NCBI GenBank assembly: GCA_963664365.1
Contig: OY761144.1
Span: 3,224,001 to 3,288,000, forward strand
From: VXRN01 sp963664365
GTDB taxonomy: Bacteria; Chloroflexota; Dehalococcoidia; Lucifugimonadales; UBA1123
Length of the DNA stretch: 64,000 nt
Reading direction: 5' to 3'
Shown: piece after piece, positions 8,625 through 17,011 of the stretch
Layout of the letters: every line of letters starts with the position of its first letter
Position numbering within the stretch: position 1 is the stretch's first letter
The notes under the pieces: model-generated
The model's database searches: none
What the model saw: only the letters and a program-made list of their open reading frames with translations
Told to the model about the DNA's origin: nothing
Made by a program: the position numbers and the translations under genes

Positions 8625-8636
8625 GCAGGTGGAATC

Positions 8637-9659
8637 ATGACCACGGCTGAAGCCACCCGGAGACTGGTATATAGCCACTCAATCGGCCTCTCCACCATGG
8701 ACGGCAGGGGGTTCTACTACCCGGTGGATACGCTTGCCGCAACCGACGGCAGGCTGTACACGTTGAACCGCTCGCTCGAAGGCGACACCAGGGGCGTGCG
8801 CGTCACGATCTACGACATAGAAAGCGAGTACTACGGCACGTTTGCGTCGTTCGGCCAAGAAGCCGGACAGCTAATCTGGCCAGTCTCCATGGCCCAGGAC
8901 AGCAAGGGCCACATCTACATTAGCGACGAAGAGCGCAACAAGGTAACCGTATACGAGACGTCCGGTAGCGTGGTTAACTACTGGGGCGAGTCCGGTAGCG
9001 AGCCGGGGAAGCTCGACGGACCAGCCGGTCTGGCTTTCGACAAAGACGACCTGCTGTACGTGGTCGATCAGCACAACCACCGCGTGCAGGTATTCACTTC
9101 CGACGGGAATCTGGTGAGTCACTTTGGTTCGCACGGGTCCGGAGAGGGACAGTTCAGCCTGCCGTGGGGCATCGACGTCGGACCGGACGGAAACGTGTAC
9201 GTCGCCGACTGGCAGAACGACCGCATACAGAAACTGACGCCCGACGGTGAGTTCATCTCCTCATTCGGAAGGTCGGGACGCGGCGACGGCGAGTTGTCCA
9301 GGCCGGCGGCGGTGACCGTCGATGACGACGGCCGCGTTTACGTCGCTGACTGGGGCAACGAGCGTGTTGTTATCTTCGACTCCGATGGAGGGCTGCTCCA
9401 AAACATCCGCGGCGAGGCCACGGATTCCAAGTGGGCCAACGCGTTCCTGGAGATCAACGTCGAGGAGGCGCAGGCCAGGGCCAAGTCGGACTTGGCGCCG
9501 GACATCGAGTTCTTCAATGACAACCCGCACGAGGAGTCGTCGCACATCGAGAAGTACTTCTGGGCGCCGACTTCTGTTAGGCTGGACGACGAGGGCAGGT
9601 TATACGTTACCGAGAGCAACCGGCACAGGGTACAGATCTATCGCAGAAACGGCGGCTGA
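8637..9659 (+). CDS. NHL-repeat beta-propeller protein
   Basis: A 340-residue protein made almost wholly of NHL blades. Typical units read LDGPAGLAFDKDDLLYVVDQHNHRVQVF, LPWGIDVGPDGNVYVADWQNDRIQKL, RPAAVTVDDDGRVYVADWGNERVVIF and a last one ending YVTESNRHRVQIY. Five or six blades can be counted, enough for a closed six-bladed propeller, with an insertion of about 50 residues between the last two. There is no signal peptide or membrane segment. It lies 12 bases after the DUF1800 gene and precedes the DUF1501 gene, so a scaffold or ligand-binding role in that system is likely. No catalytic residues are evident. Confidence 0.88.
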   Translation: MTTAEATRRLVYSHSIGLSTMDGRGFYYPVDTLAATDGRLYTLNRSLEGDTRGVRVTIYDIESEYYGTFASFGQEAGQLIWPVSMAQDSKGHIYISDEERNKVTVYETSGSVVNYWGESGSEPGKLDGPAGLAFDKDDLLYVVDQHNHRVQVFTSDGNLVSHFGSHGSGEGQFSLPWGIDVGPDGNVYVADWQNDRIQKLTPDGEFISSFGRSGRGDGELSRPAAVTVDDDGRVYVADWGNERVVIFDSDGGLLQNIRGEATDSKWANAFLEINVEEAQARAKSDLAPDIEFFNDNPHEESSHIEKYFWAPTSVRLDDEGRLYVTESNRHRVQIYRRNGG

Positions 9660-9671
9660 ACCAGACAAAAG

Positions 9672-9709
9672 CCCCCTCTCCCTGAGGGAGAGGGCTGGGG
9701 TGAGAGTGA
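9672..9709. repeat. Palindromic CTCTCCCT-AGGGAGAG repeat, copy 1
   Basis: CCCCTCTCCCTGAGGGAGAGGG can fold into a hairpin and is followed by CTGGGGTGAGAGTGA. Similar copies lie near 22883, 41245 and 50319, with degenerate pieces near 22812 and 35773. This copy sits between the NHL and DUF1501 genes. Confidence 0.8.
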
Positions 9710-9785
9710 AAAGACCGCCAGCGCTTGACGCGCGTACTACAATAAGACTGACATCCGAACACTAAAGCAGAGAGGGAGCAGCACC

Positions 9786-10925
9786 ATGGCAGCAAACGGC
9801 AACGGAAACGGCAACAAGTCTGTGGTGGTCTTGCAGCTCAGCGGCGGGAACGACGCGCTGAACACAGTGATCCCATACAGCAACGAGTTGTACTACGACA
9901 ACCGGCCCTACCTCGGCATACCCGAGGACCGGGTGATCAAGCTGGACGACGACCTGGGACTGAACCCGTCCATGGGGCCTATCAAGTCGCTGTGGGACGA
10001 GGGTAAGGTCGCGATCATCAACGGCATCGGATATCCAAGCCCCAACAGGTCTCACTTCCGCTCTATGGACGTGTGGCACACGGCGGAGCCTACGGACATC
10101 GCCCCAGAGGGCTGGCTGGGACAGGCCATCAGAGACCTCGACCCCAAGGCCGAGAACGTGGTGACCGGCGTCAACTTCGGCAGGGGCCTTCCGCGCGCCA
10201 TGTACGCGAAGGACGTGCCCGTGGCCTCGGTCGGAAACCTGGAGAACTACGGACTCATGCCCGACATCAAGGACGAGGCGGCGCGAAAGGTCGCCCTGGA
10301 AGCCTTCTCCCAGATCTACGGCGGTTCCGGTAAGGACACGATCTCGCAGTTCATCAGCCAGGTCGGCATGGACGCCCTGAAGGGCGCTGACATCCTCAGG
10401 ACCGCGCCCGCCAAGTACTCCTCCAGCATCGAGTACGCGGATACCGGGGTCGCGCAGAACATGAAGAACATCGCGCAGGTGATGTTCGCCGACGTCGGGA
10501 CACGCATCTTCTACACCCAGCACGGCAGTTTCGATACCCACGCGAACGAACTGAACGCCCACGCGAAGCTCTGGAACGACGTATCCACCGCCGTCGCGGA
10601 CTTCATGGACGACCTGAAGGAGCACGACAGGGACAAGGACACCATCGTGCTGATGTTCTCGGAGTTCGGACGCCGGATCAACGACAACGGCGCGGGCACC
10701 GACCACGGCTCCGGCGGCGTGGCATTCGTCATCGGTGGTGACGTTGACGGCGGTCTCTACGGCGAGTTCCCGTCGCTGAAGGAAGAGGACCAGTTGGAGG
10801 GCGACATGCACTTCAACAACGACTTCCGCACAACCTACTCGACTATCCTCGACCGCTGGCTGGGTGTCGACCCTGCACCGATCACCAACGGCAGCTTTGA
10901 GCAGTTCGAGTTCATCTCCAAGTAG
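9786..10925 (+). CDS. DUF1501 family protein
   Basis: Member of the DUF1501 group, related in fold to alkaline phosphatases/sulfatases. Recognisable parts are VVVLQLSGGNDALNTVIPYSN at the start, HFRSMDVWHTAEP, FYTQHGSFDTHANE, and the late VLMFSEFGRRINDNGAGTDHGSGGVAFVIGG; the His/Asp-rich segments resemble metal-binding positions. It is 379 residues long with ATG 9786 behind AGAGAGGGAGCAG. Most relatives begin with a twin-arginine signal; this one has only MAANGNGNGNKS, so it appears cytoplasmic. A strong hairpin 34 bases after the stop probably ends the unit. The catalytic role is unknown. Confidence 0.92.
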   Translation: MAANGNGNGNKSVVVLQLSGGNDALNTVIPYSNELYYDNRPYLGIPEDRVIKLDDDLGLNPSMGPIKSLWDEGKVAIINGIGYPSPNRSHFRSMDVWHTAEPTDIAPEGWLGQAIRDLDPKAENVVTGVNFGRGLPRAMYAKDVPVASVGNLENYGLMPDIKDEAARKVALEAFSQIYGGSGKDTISQFISQVGMDALKGADILRTAPAKYSSSIEYADTGVAQNMKNIAQVMFADVGTRIFYTQHGSFDTHANELNAHAKLWNDVSTAVADFMDDLKEHDRDKDTIVLMFSEFGRRINDNGAGTDHGSGGVAFVIGGDVDGGLYGEFPSLKEEDQLEGDMHFNNDFRTTYSTILDRWLGVDPAPITNGSFEQFEFISK

Positions 10926-10958
10926 CGCTCGAATCCCAAAAATCGCCGCGATGTAGCA

Positions 10959-10987
10959 TAGACCGCGCCTTTGCCGGGCGCGGCCTA
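10959..10987 (+). terminator. Terminator hairpin after the DUF1501 gene
   Basis: Arms TAGACCGCGCC (10959-10969) and GGCGCGGCCTA (10977-10987) pair over 11 positions with one mismatch and a 7-base loop. Only a weak T-run follows (TGTCGTTT). It ends the DUF1800-NHL-DUF1501 unit. Confidence 0.6.
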
Positions 10988-11060
10988 TGTCGTTTGGGGA
11001 CGATACGTAGCAGCTAGCAAGATCAACATACCTTGGAATACCGTACGGCCTCACGGGAGC

Positions 11061-11828
11061 ATGTTTCCAATACGCATCTTTGCCGCTCTACTCGCACTGC
11101 TCATGATCCTGTGGGCGTACTTCAACATTTCAGCAGACCTGATCTCAGTGATGCTGGGAAAGGGCGAGTTGGACGAAGTATTTGTAATATCGTTTCTGAT
11201 GGACGTATTTACAGAGGAAGAGTTTTCCTATTATGGCAAGTTTATCTCTGGTGCGCTGGCGCTGGGGTTCGCCGGCGTCATGGGCGCTCCGGTCGTGGCA
11301 TCGGTCTGCGGCGTAAAGGCTTACCGGAGAGGCGACTCGTTCTTGGACTATGGGAGCGGTGGACTTTTGTACTCAGCGCTTTTCCTACTGCCCGGGATGT
11401 ACATGGCCTACCGCATGTTCGATCGGCGTGTCTCCCTCAACCTTGTATCCGTTGGCTACGGTGTTCTGTACGGGATGTGGTTCATAGTCCCGATATTCTT
11501 CTGTCTCGTCTTCTATCCTCTTCAACTGTTACAACCGACTGATGCACGGAATTCAGAGCCCTTTTGGTATGGACTATTTACTGTCGTGTATGTTGTCACG
11601 GGGGCTTGTCAACTCTATACTTGGATAAGATCAGTTCTGAGCATGTATCGCCTACGCGTGCGGCATGAACACGTCCAAGACGAGACTTTGCGGTTCACGC
11701 TTCCTGAATCTCTGTTTTTCAATAATATCTACGCGGCGCCTCTTCGCCAGATGTTCATATGGCTTCTAGGTGTTGCCGTGTTGTTCGTAATCACAATAAT
11801 CGTTGGATTTCTCATTCATATTGGATAA
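11061..11828 (+). CDS. Multi-pass membrane protein, unknown
   Basis: Not recognised. The 255-residue product has about six hydrophobic segments: residues 3-23, around 60-80, 97-113, 123-150, 160-180, and 233-252 at the C-terminus. The cytosolic-looking stretch 185-220 is charged (RVRHEHVQDETLRFTLPE). The reading frame is open further upstream to a TTG at 10971, but that codon lies inside the preceding terminator hairpin, so ATG 11061 is preferred. Codon choice is visibly more A/T-rich than the neighbours (TTTGTAATATCG, TTTTTCAATAATATC), which hints at a different origin. It stands alone between the DUF1501 unit and phoB. No function is proposed. Confidence 0.7.
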   Translation: MFPIRIFAALLALLMILWAYFNISADLISVMLGKGELDEVFVISFLMDVFTEEEFSYYGKFISGALALGFAGVMGAPVVASVCGVKAYRRGDSFLDYGSGGLLYSALFLLPGMYMAYRMFDRRVSLNLVSVGYGVLYGMWFIVPIFFCLVFYPLQLLQPTDARNSEPFWYGLFTVVYVVTGACQLYTWIRSVLSMYRLRVRHEHVQDETLRFTLPESLFFNNIYAAPLRQMFIWLLGVAVLFVITIIVGFLIHIG

Positions 11829-11986
11829 TGCGACTATCCGGCGTCCAATATCCCGACCGACTCCGGCGACATGCTAAAGACACCGGATAGACTAGCGCAG
11901 AATCCTAAAAAATTCCCCCGCGCGTGAAGCCGGAACCAAAAATGTGTTAGTCTCTGGTGGAGCAGACTCAGGGAGCATCTGACTCC

Positions 11987-12682
11987 ATGCCCAACACCGT
12001 TCTGGTTATAGAAGACGAACCCAACCTCCTGGCCGCGCTTGAGTACACGCTGGAGCAGGAGGGTTACGAGGTTGTCACCGCCATGGATGGAGAGTCCGGC
12101 CTGAATCTCGCCCGCGCCGGAAATCCGGACCTGCTGATACTCGACGTGATGCTCCCATCCCTCGACGGATTCGAAATCTGCCGCATCATCCGGCGCGAGT
12201 CCAACATCCCCATACTCATGCTGACCGCGCGCGGCGAGGAGGTGGATCGGGTCGTCGGCCTGGAGCTTGGAGCCGACGACTACGTGACCAAACCCTTCAG
12301 CATGAGAGAGTTGCTGGCCCGCGTCCGCGGTCTTCTCAGGCGGGCGTCCGCCCCCGCCGCTGCCGGCTCTCAAAACGAGTCGGAGGTGCTGAGGTCGGGC
12401 GACCTCACGATCGACTTGGCCAGCCACTCGGCAATGCTGGAGGACAAACCTCTCGACATGAAGCCGCGAGAGTTTTCGCTCCTGTCGCTGCTCGCCGCCA
12501 ACAGGGGACGCGCGTTCACTCGCGACCAGATTCTTGAACGACTGTGGGGCCACGACTACATCGGCGACTCGCGCACTGTGGACGTACACGTAAGATGGCT
12601 GCGAGAGAAGATAGAACCCGAACCCTCCAGACCCCGGAGGATCATCACCATCCGAGGGGTGGGATATCGTTTCGACGGATGA
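11987..12682 (+). CDS. phoB: PhoB-type response regulator
   Basis: DNA-binding response regulator of the OmpR/PhoB class, 231 residues from ATG 11987 (GGGAG 11 bases upstream; a GTG at 11957 is possible). The receiver domain has the acidic pair Asp10-Glu11, phospho-acceptor Asp53 in LLILDVMLPSLDG, Thr80 and Lys102. A short Ala/Gly/Ser linker leads to the winged-helix domain (KPREFSLLSLLAANRGRAFTRDQILERLWG, then the recognition helix RTVDVHVRWLREKIE). The stop overlaps the start of the kinase gene by ATGA. The phosphate-transport genes downstream and direct repeats before pstS make phosphate regulation the obvious role. Confidence 0.93.
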   Translation: MPNTVLVIEDEPNLLAALEYTLEQEGYEVVTAMDGESGLNLARAGNPDLLILDVMLPSLDGFEICRIIRRESNIPILMLTARGEEVDRVVGLELGADDYVTKPFSMRELLARVRGLLRRASAPAAAGSQNESEVLRSGDLTIDLASHSAMLEDKPLDMKPREFSLLSLLAANRGRAFTRDQILERLWGHDYIGDSRTVDVHVRWLREKIEPEPSRPRRIITIRGVGYRFDG

Positions 12683-14067
12683 GACTGCCCGGAACATTTC
12701 AATGGCGAATCGCCGCCGCTTATTCGGCCCTCATTATCGTGGCCATGGCTGCCGTCGCGGCTATGCTGGCCGCGTTGGCCTTCGATGGAGAGATCAACGT
12801 GGGCAGGGTTGTGGCGGTCGCCGCGCTGGTCGCTGCCGGAGGCTGTGTCCTGGCGGCTCTTCTCGCCCGCGCGCTGACGCGCTCGACGGTTAGCTCCATG
12901 CGGGACGCCGCTTCCGGCGCGCGACGTTTGGCAGACGGAGACCTCGAACACAGGATGGAGCCGTCCTCCCTGGACGAGGATCAGGATTTCGCCAACGCCT
13001 TCAATCGGATGGCGGAAGCCATTCACAAAACGGTCAGAGACTTGGAGTCTGAGCAGAGTCTGCTGGCGGTCGCGATGGACACGATGGCCGACGGCGTAAT
13101 CGTTCTTGACACCGAGAATTGCGTTAGGCTCATCAACCGGGCCGCCGAGTGGTTCACCTCTGCCGACCGCCGCGACTGTCTGGGCCGTCCGCTCTCAGAG
13201 GTCGCGCGCGACTACGAACTGCTGCAACTGGCGGCGAGGTCGTCCGAAACCCGACAGATCCGGCAGGCGGAGATAATGCTCCTGCATCAGCGCCGGTTCC
13301 TGAACGTCATCGCGACTCCAATATCGGGAGAGCTTGGTGAAGGAGTCCTGCTGACCCTCCAGGACGTGACCCGGCTCAGACAGGTCGAGACGACGAGGCG
13401 GGAGTTCGTCAGCAACGTGTCCCACGAACTCCGCAGTCCGCTCGCGTCGGTCAGGGCCATGGTGGAAACTCTCGAAGGCGGCGCGCTGGGGAATCGGGAG
13501 GTCGCGCTCGACTTCCTCAACAGAATCGAGAGCGACATCAAGCGCATGACCACGCTGGTCGATGAGCTTCTGGAATTGTCCAGGCTGGAAAGCGGGCAAA
13601 TGCCGATCCATCTCGCGCCCTTGTCGGTGAGCGAGGTGGCGGGCGAGATCGTGGCGAGATTCAAGGGGACGGCAGCCGCGGCGGGAGTAAAGATGGGCAC
13701 GGACCTTCCCCCCGACCTTCCCTACGTCATGGCGGAGGCCGGCAAGCTCGACCAGATATTGACTAACCTTCTCGAAAACGCCCTGAGATTCACGCCTGAA
13801 GGCGGCAGGGTGGATGTGTCCGCCAGCGCGTGCCGACAGTGGGTCAAGCTGACCGTGTCCGACACCGGCGTCGGCATACCCAGCGAGCGCCTGCCGCACG
13901 TGTTCGAGCGCTTCTACAAGGTCGATAGATCGCGCAGGGATGGAGGCACGGGTCTTGGACTGGCCATCGCCAAGCACCTCGTTCAGGCGCACGGCGGCGA
14001 CATCAGCGTCAGCAGCGCCGAGGGTCGGGGAAGCTCATTCGACCTCACGCTCCAACGGGCGACGTGA
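12679..14067 (+). CDS. phoR: PhoR-type sensor histidine kinase
   Basis: Membrane histidine kinase of 462 residues, starting within the phoB stop (ATGA). Two membrane segments (about 11-35 and 43-64) are separated by only a few residues, so there is almost no external sensor. HAMP-like helices (65-120) and a PAS domain (about 125-230, MADGVIVLDTENCVRLIN) follow. The phospho-acceptor is His249 in VSNVSHELRSPLASVRAM. The ATPase domain has LTNLLENALRFTPEGG, DTGVGIP and GTGLGLAIAKHL. The design matches PhoR enzymes that read the state of the PstSCAB-PhoU complex rather than an external ligand. The stop overlaps the uppP start (GTGA). Confidence 0.93.
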   Translation: MRLPGTFQWRIAAAYSALIIVAMAAVAAMLAALAFDGEINVGRVVAVAALVAAGGCVLAALLARALTRSTVSSMRDAASGARRLADGDLEHRMEPSSLDEDQDFANAFNRMAEAIHKTVRDLESEQSLLAVAMDTMADGVIVLDTENCVRLINRAAEWFTSADRRDCLGRPLSEVARDYELLQLAARSSETRQIRQAEIMLLHQRRFLNVIATPISGELGEGVLLTLQDVTRLRQVETTRREFVSNVSHELRSPLASVRAMVETLEGGALGNREVALDFLNRIESDIKRMTTLVDELLELSRLESGQMPIHLAPLSVSEVAGEIVARFKGTAAAAGVKMGTDLPPDLPYVMAEAGKLDQILTNLLENALRFTPEGGRVDVSASACRQWVKLTVSDTGVGIPSERLPHVFERFYKVDRSRRDGGTGLGLAIAKHLVQAHGGDISVSSAEGRGSSFDLTLQRAT

Positions 14068-14870
14068 ACCTCGTCGAAGCCGCGCTGCTCGGGTTGATAC
14101 AGGGGCTGACCGAGCCGCTTCCGGTCAGTTCGCAGGGGATCGTCACGGTCGTCAACGCATGGCTTTTCGACGAGACCATAGCCGACGCCGCCGCATTTTC
14201 GCTCTGGCTCCACTTAGGCACCGCGCTCTCCGTGGTAGTCGCCTTCAGGCGGGACTTGACCGTCATGCTGCGCGACACGCTGAGCCGTCCGACAAAACCG
14301 GCGCCGCCGGTTATCTTCCTGATCGTCGCGACGGTCGTCAGCGCGCCCCTCGGCCTCCTCGCGCTGGCCGGACTGTTCGAGTTCTCAGACCGGATCGGGA
14401 CGGCGGCCATGGCGATTGTCGGGATCATGATGCTCGTCACAGGTACGCTCCTACTGCGGAGACGGTCGGGAGGAACGCGCACCCGCGACGACGTTACATG
14501 GCCGGACGCGGTGGCGACCGGAGTTGCCCAGGGACTCGCGGCCCTGCCCGGGCTGAGCCGATCCGGGCTTACGGTGTCAACCCTGCTCTGGCGCAGAGTT
14601 GACAGGTCCGAGACACTGACGCTCAGCTTCCTGCTTAGCGTCCCCGCCAGCTTGGGCGCGGGCATCTACGGAGCTCTGAAGACCGGCGCTTACGCCTCTC
14701 CGGAGGCGCTGGTCTCCCTCGCTGTTGCCGCCGCCGTCGGGTTCATTGCTATCAAAGCGCTCATAAAACTCGCTGAGCGGGTCAACTTCGGCTGGTTCGT
14801 CATCATCGTGGGAGGGAGCGTCATCGCGGGAGCCGCATGGGAGATGCTGCGTTCCAACATCCACCCCTGA
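14064..14870 (+). CDS. uppP: Undecaprenyl-diphosphate phosphatase
   Basis: Integral membrane enzyme that removes a phosphate from undecaprenyl diphosphate to recycle the lipid carrier for surface glycans. The 268-residue sequence has the N-terminal motif LIQGLTEPLPVSSQG (conserved Glu and Ser-Ser) and the second motif ALPGLSRSGLTVSTLLWR, with eight or so membrane segments. The usual SSSGHL is SSQGIV here, so the motif His is missing, as in some divergent homologues. GTG start at 14064 overlaps the phoR stop, giving translational coupling. Its place inside a phosphate regulon is unusual. Confidence 0.88.
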   Translation: MNLVEAALLGLIQGLTEPLPVSSQGIVTVVNAWLFDETIADAAAFSLWLHLGTALSVVVAFRRDLTVMLRDTLSRPTKPAPPVIFLIVATVVSAPLGLLALAGLFEFSDRIGTAAMAIVGIMMLVTGTLLLRRRSGGTRTRDDVTWPDAVATGVAQGLAALPGLSRSGLTVSTLLWRRVDRSETLTLSFLLSVPASLGAGIYGALKTGAYASPEALVSLAVAAAVGFIAIKALIKLAERVNFGWFVIIVGGSVIAGAAWEMLRSNIHP

Positions 14871-14877
14871 TCAATCC

Positions 14878-14916
14878 TTAGCAATCCTCTAACCCATGCT
14901 TAACCCTCCGTTAATT
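14878..14916 (+). promoter_or_regulatory. Pho-box-like array: four direct repeats at 11-bp spacing
   Basis: TTAGCA (14878), CTAACC (14889), TTAACC (14900) and TTAATT (14911) are exactly 11 bases apart, all on one face of the helix. This matches the direct-repeat TT(A/C)ACA sites bound by PhoP dimers in Gram-positive bacteria. A -10-like TAGAGT (14926-14931) follows, and no -35 is needed if the regulator activates. The likely target is pstS, 105 bases on. Confidence 0.65.
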
Positions 14917-15020
14917 CGGAACCCCTAGAGTCTCTTCTGCCGACTCGTCCGCACAGCGTTTTGGCCGACTCTTCATGCCAATAGTTGGAAGACCGCAAGA
15001 CTCCGGAGGTTGAAACGATA

Positions 15021-16013
15021 ATGATGGCGAATACCAAGCTGCCCAAGTTGCTTGGCATTCCCAGCCTGTTGCTTTTCACAATGTTGGCGGCCGCTCTGGT
15101 AGCGGGGGCATGCGGCTCGGACGCCGAGTTGGGCGCAATTCAGAGTCCGTCGGACGTTGCGCCTGCTCGGGGAGAACAGTTGAATGGCACGATCGAGATC
15201 GACGGCTCCAGCACCGTCGCGCCCATCACCGAGGCCGTCGCCGAAGAGTTCAGAAAGGTGCAGCCCAAAGCGCTTGTCAACGTCGGCATCTCAGGCAGCG
15301 GCGGCGGATTCAAACGCTTCACCGCCGGCGAGACCGACATATCCGACGCCTCAAGGTCCATCAGAGACTCCGAAGCGGCCACTGCCGCCGAGAACGGCAT
15401 CGAGTACTTCGAGTTCCTAGTCGGCGTCGATGGGCTGTCCGTCATGGTCAACCCCCGGAACGACTTCGTCGACTGCATGACCGTCGAACAACTCAAGATG
15501 ATCTGGCAACCGGGAAGTTCCGTGGATTCGTGGAACGACATCGATCCCTCGTGGCCCGACAGAAGAATAAACCTGTACGGACCGGGCACCGACTCCGGCA
15601 CATTCGACTACTTCACCGAGGAGATCGTCGGCGAGGCCAAGCTGTCGCGCCCCGACTACACCGCGTCCGAGGACGACAACGTGCTCGTCCAGGGCATCAG
15701 CGGCGACCGCAACGCGCTCGGTTACTTCGGCTACGCCTACTATTCCCAGAACGTGGACAAGCTCAAGCTCGTCGAAGTCGATAACGGCAGCGGCTGCGTC
15801 GCGCCGTCAGTCGCGGCAATAGCCGACGGCTCATACGCGCCCCTGTCCAGGCCAATGTTCATATACGTCAACAAACAGCGCGTTCAGCAACGCGCCGAAC
15901 TGAGAGCCTTCGTCGAGTTCTACATGGAGAACGCCGCTCAACTAACCGAGGAGGTCGGCTACGTGCCTCTGTCTGCTGAAGACTACCAAAACAACCTAGC
16001 GGCGCTCAGGTAG
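15021..16013 (+). CDS. pstS: Phosphate ABC transporter, substrate-binding lipoprotein
   Basis: High-affinity phosphate receptor tethered to the membrane. ATG 15021 is chosen with GGAGG 11 bases upstream; the frame also has a TTG at 14985. The signal sequence ends in a lipobox (LVAGAC) with acceptor Cys31. The mature protein shows the PstS signature IDGSSTVAPITEAVAEEF, the SGSGGGFKRF loop, SRSIRDSEA and GPGTDSGTFDYFTEEI, all phosphate-contacting segments. 330 residues is typical. It heads pstSCAB-phoU and sits directly behind the 11-bp repeat array. Confidence 0.96.
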   Translation: MMANTKLPKLLGIPSLLLFTMLAAALVAGACGSDAELGAIQSPSDVAPARGEQLNGTIEIDGSSTVAPITEAVAEEFRKVQPKALVNVGISGSGGGFKRFTAGETDISDASRSIRDSEAATAAENGIEYFEFLVGVDGLSVMVNPRNDFVDCMTVEQLKMIWQPGSSVDSWNDIDPSWPDRRINLYGPGTDSGTFDYFTEEIVGEAKLSRPDYTASEDDNVLVQGISGDRNALGYFGYAYYSQNVDKLKLVEVDNGSGCVAPSVAAIADGSYAPLSRPMFIYVNKQRVQQRAELRAFVEFYMENAAQLTEEVGYVPLSAEDYQNNLAALR

Positions 16014-16060
16014 CCCCAACCCGCTTCAACACCTATCGCCAACTTATTGGAGGGGCGTCT

Positions 16061-17011
16061 TTGGAGACCACAGCATCCAGGACAGGCGACATCGACACCG
16101 GAAGGGCCGCGTCAGGCAGATTCCGCCGCGGACGCGGCAGCAGCGTCGAAGGAACCATCGTCCGGTGGGTATTCTTCGGATGCGCGCTCATCTCGATCTT
16201 CACCACCATCGGAATCGTCTTCATCCTGTTCGGACAGTCCATCGGCTTCTTCAGAGAAGTCTCGGTCTGGGAGTTCATATCGGGAACGCGATGGACGCCC
16301 ATCCTCAAGCCGACCTCCTTCGGTGTGCTGCCCCTCGTGGCAGGCACGCTCCTCGTCACGGTTCTCGCGGCGGCGGTCGCCCTTCCGATCGGACTGACCA
16401 CCGCTATCTATCTCGCCGAGTACGCTCCCGACAGAGCGCGCAGGGCGCTAAAGCCATTCATCGAGATCCTGGCCGGAATCCCCACAGTCGTTTACGGCTA
16501 CTTCGCCCTGACGTTCGTGACGCCCCAGCTTCAGAGAATCTTCCCGGACATGATCGTCTTCAACGCCTTGAGCGCGGGCGTCGTCATGGGCGTCATGATC
16601 ATCCCCATGGTGTCTTCACTCAGCGAGGACGCCATGATAAGCGTGCCGAGGTCGCTCCGACAGGCATCCTACGCGCTCGGCGCGACCAGGCTCGAAACCA
16701 GCCTGAAGGTCGTGGTTCCCGCGGCCCTCTCCGGCATCGTCGCATCCTTCATACTCGCCATATCCCGCGCCATCGGCGAGACGATGCTCGTCACCATCGC
16801 CGCGGGCGCAACGCCTCGAATTACCGCCAACCCCCTTGAGAGCATCCAGACGATGACCGCCTACATAGCCCAGCTTGCCCAGGGCGAGGCGTCCCACGAC
16901 TCCGTGGAGTACAAGACTATATTCGCGGTCGGCCTGCTGCTGTTCTTCATGACATTGGCGCTCAACTTGCTCGGCCACTGGGTGGTCCGCCGATGGAGGC
17001 AGGCATACTAA
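16061..17011 (+). CDS. pstC: Phosphate ABC transporter permease
   Basis: First of the two Pst membrane subunits, 316 residues, six membrane segments, after a basic N-terminal tail of about 35 residues. The EAA-type loop that docks PstB is SLRQASYALGATRLETSLKVVVPAALSGI. The start is TTG at 16061 with a strong GGAGGGG five bases before it. FVTPQLQRIFPDMIVFN is the usual PstC-specific loop. Its stop shares bases with the pstA start (TAATG). Confidence 0.94.
   Translation: METTASRTGDIDTGRAASGRFRRGRGSSVEGTIVRWVFFGCALISIFTTIGIVFILFGQSIGFFREVSVWEFISGTRWTPILKPTSFGVLPLVAGTLLVTVLAAAVALPIGLTTAIYLAEYAPDRARRALKPFIEILAGIPTVVYGYFALTFVTPQLQRIFPDMIVFNALSAGVVMGVMIIPMVSSLSEDAMISVPRSLRQASYALGATRLETSLKVVVPAALSGIVASFILAISRAIGETMLVTIAAGATPRITANPLESIQTMTAYIAQLAQGEASHDSVEYKTIFAVGLLLFFMTLALNLLGHWVVRRWRQAY

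Noticed and set aside
9762..11054. 430-codon minus-strand frame opposite the DUF1501 gene
   Set aside because: Shadow of the real gene; Val/Asp/His-rich with no motif and no ribosome-binding site.
10971..11060. TTG start at 10971 for the membrane protein
   Set aside because: The codon lies in the stem-loop that ends the preceding operon, and no ribosome-binding site precedes it.
14985..15020. TTG 14985 as the start of pstS
   Set aside because: It adds 12 residues ahead of a normal lipoprotein signal, and the GGAGG lies between it and ATG 15021.
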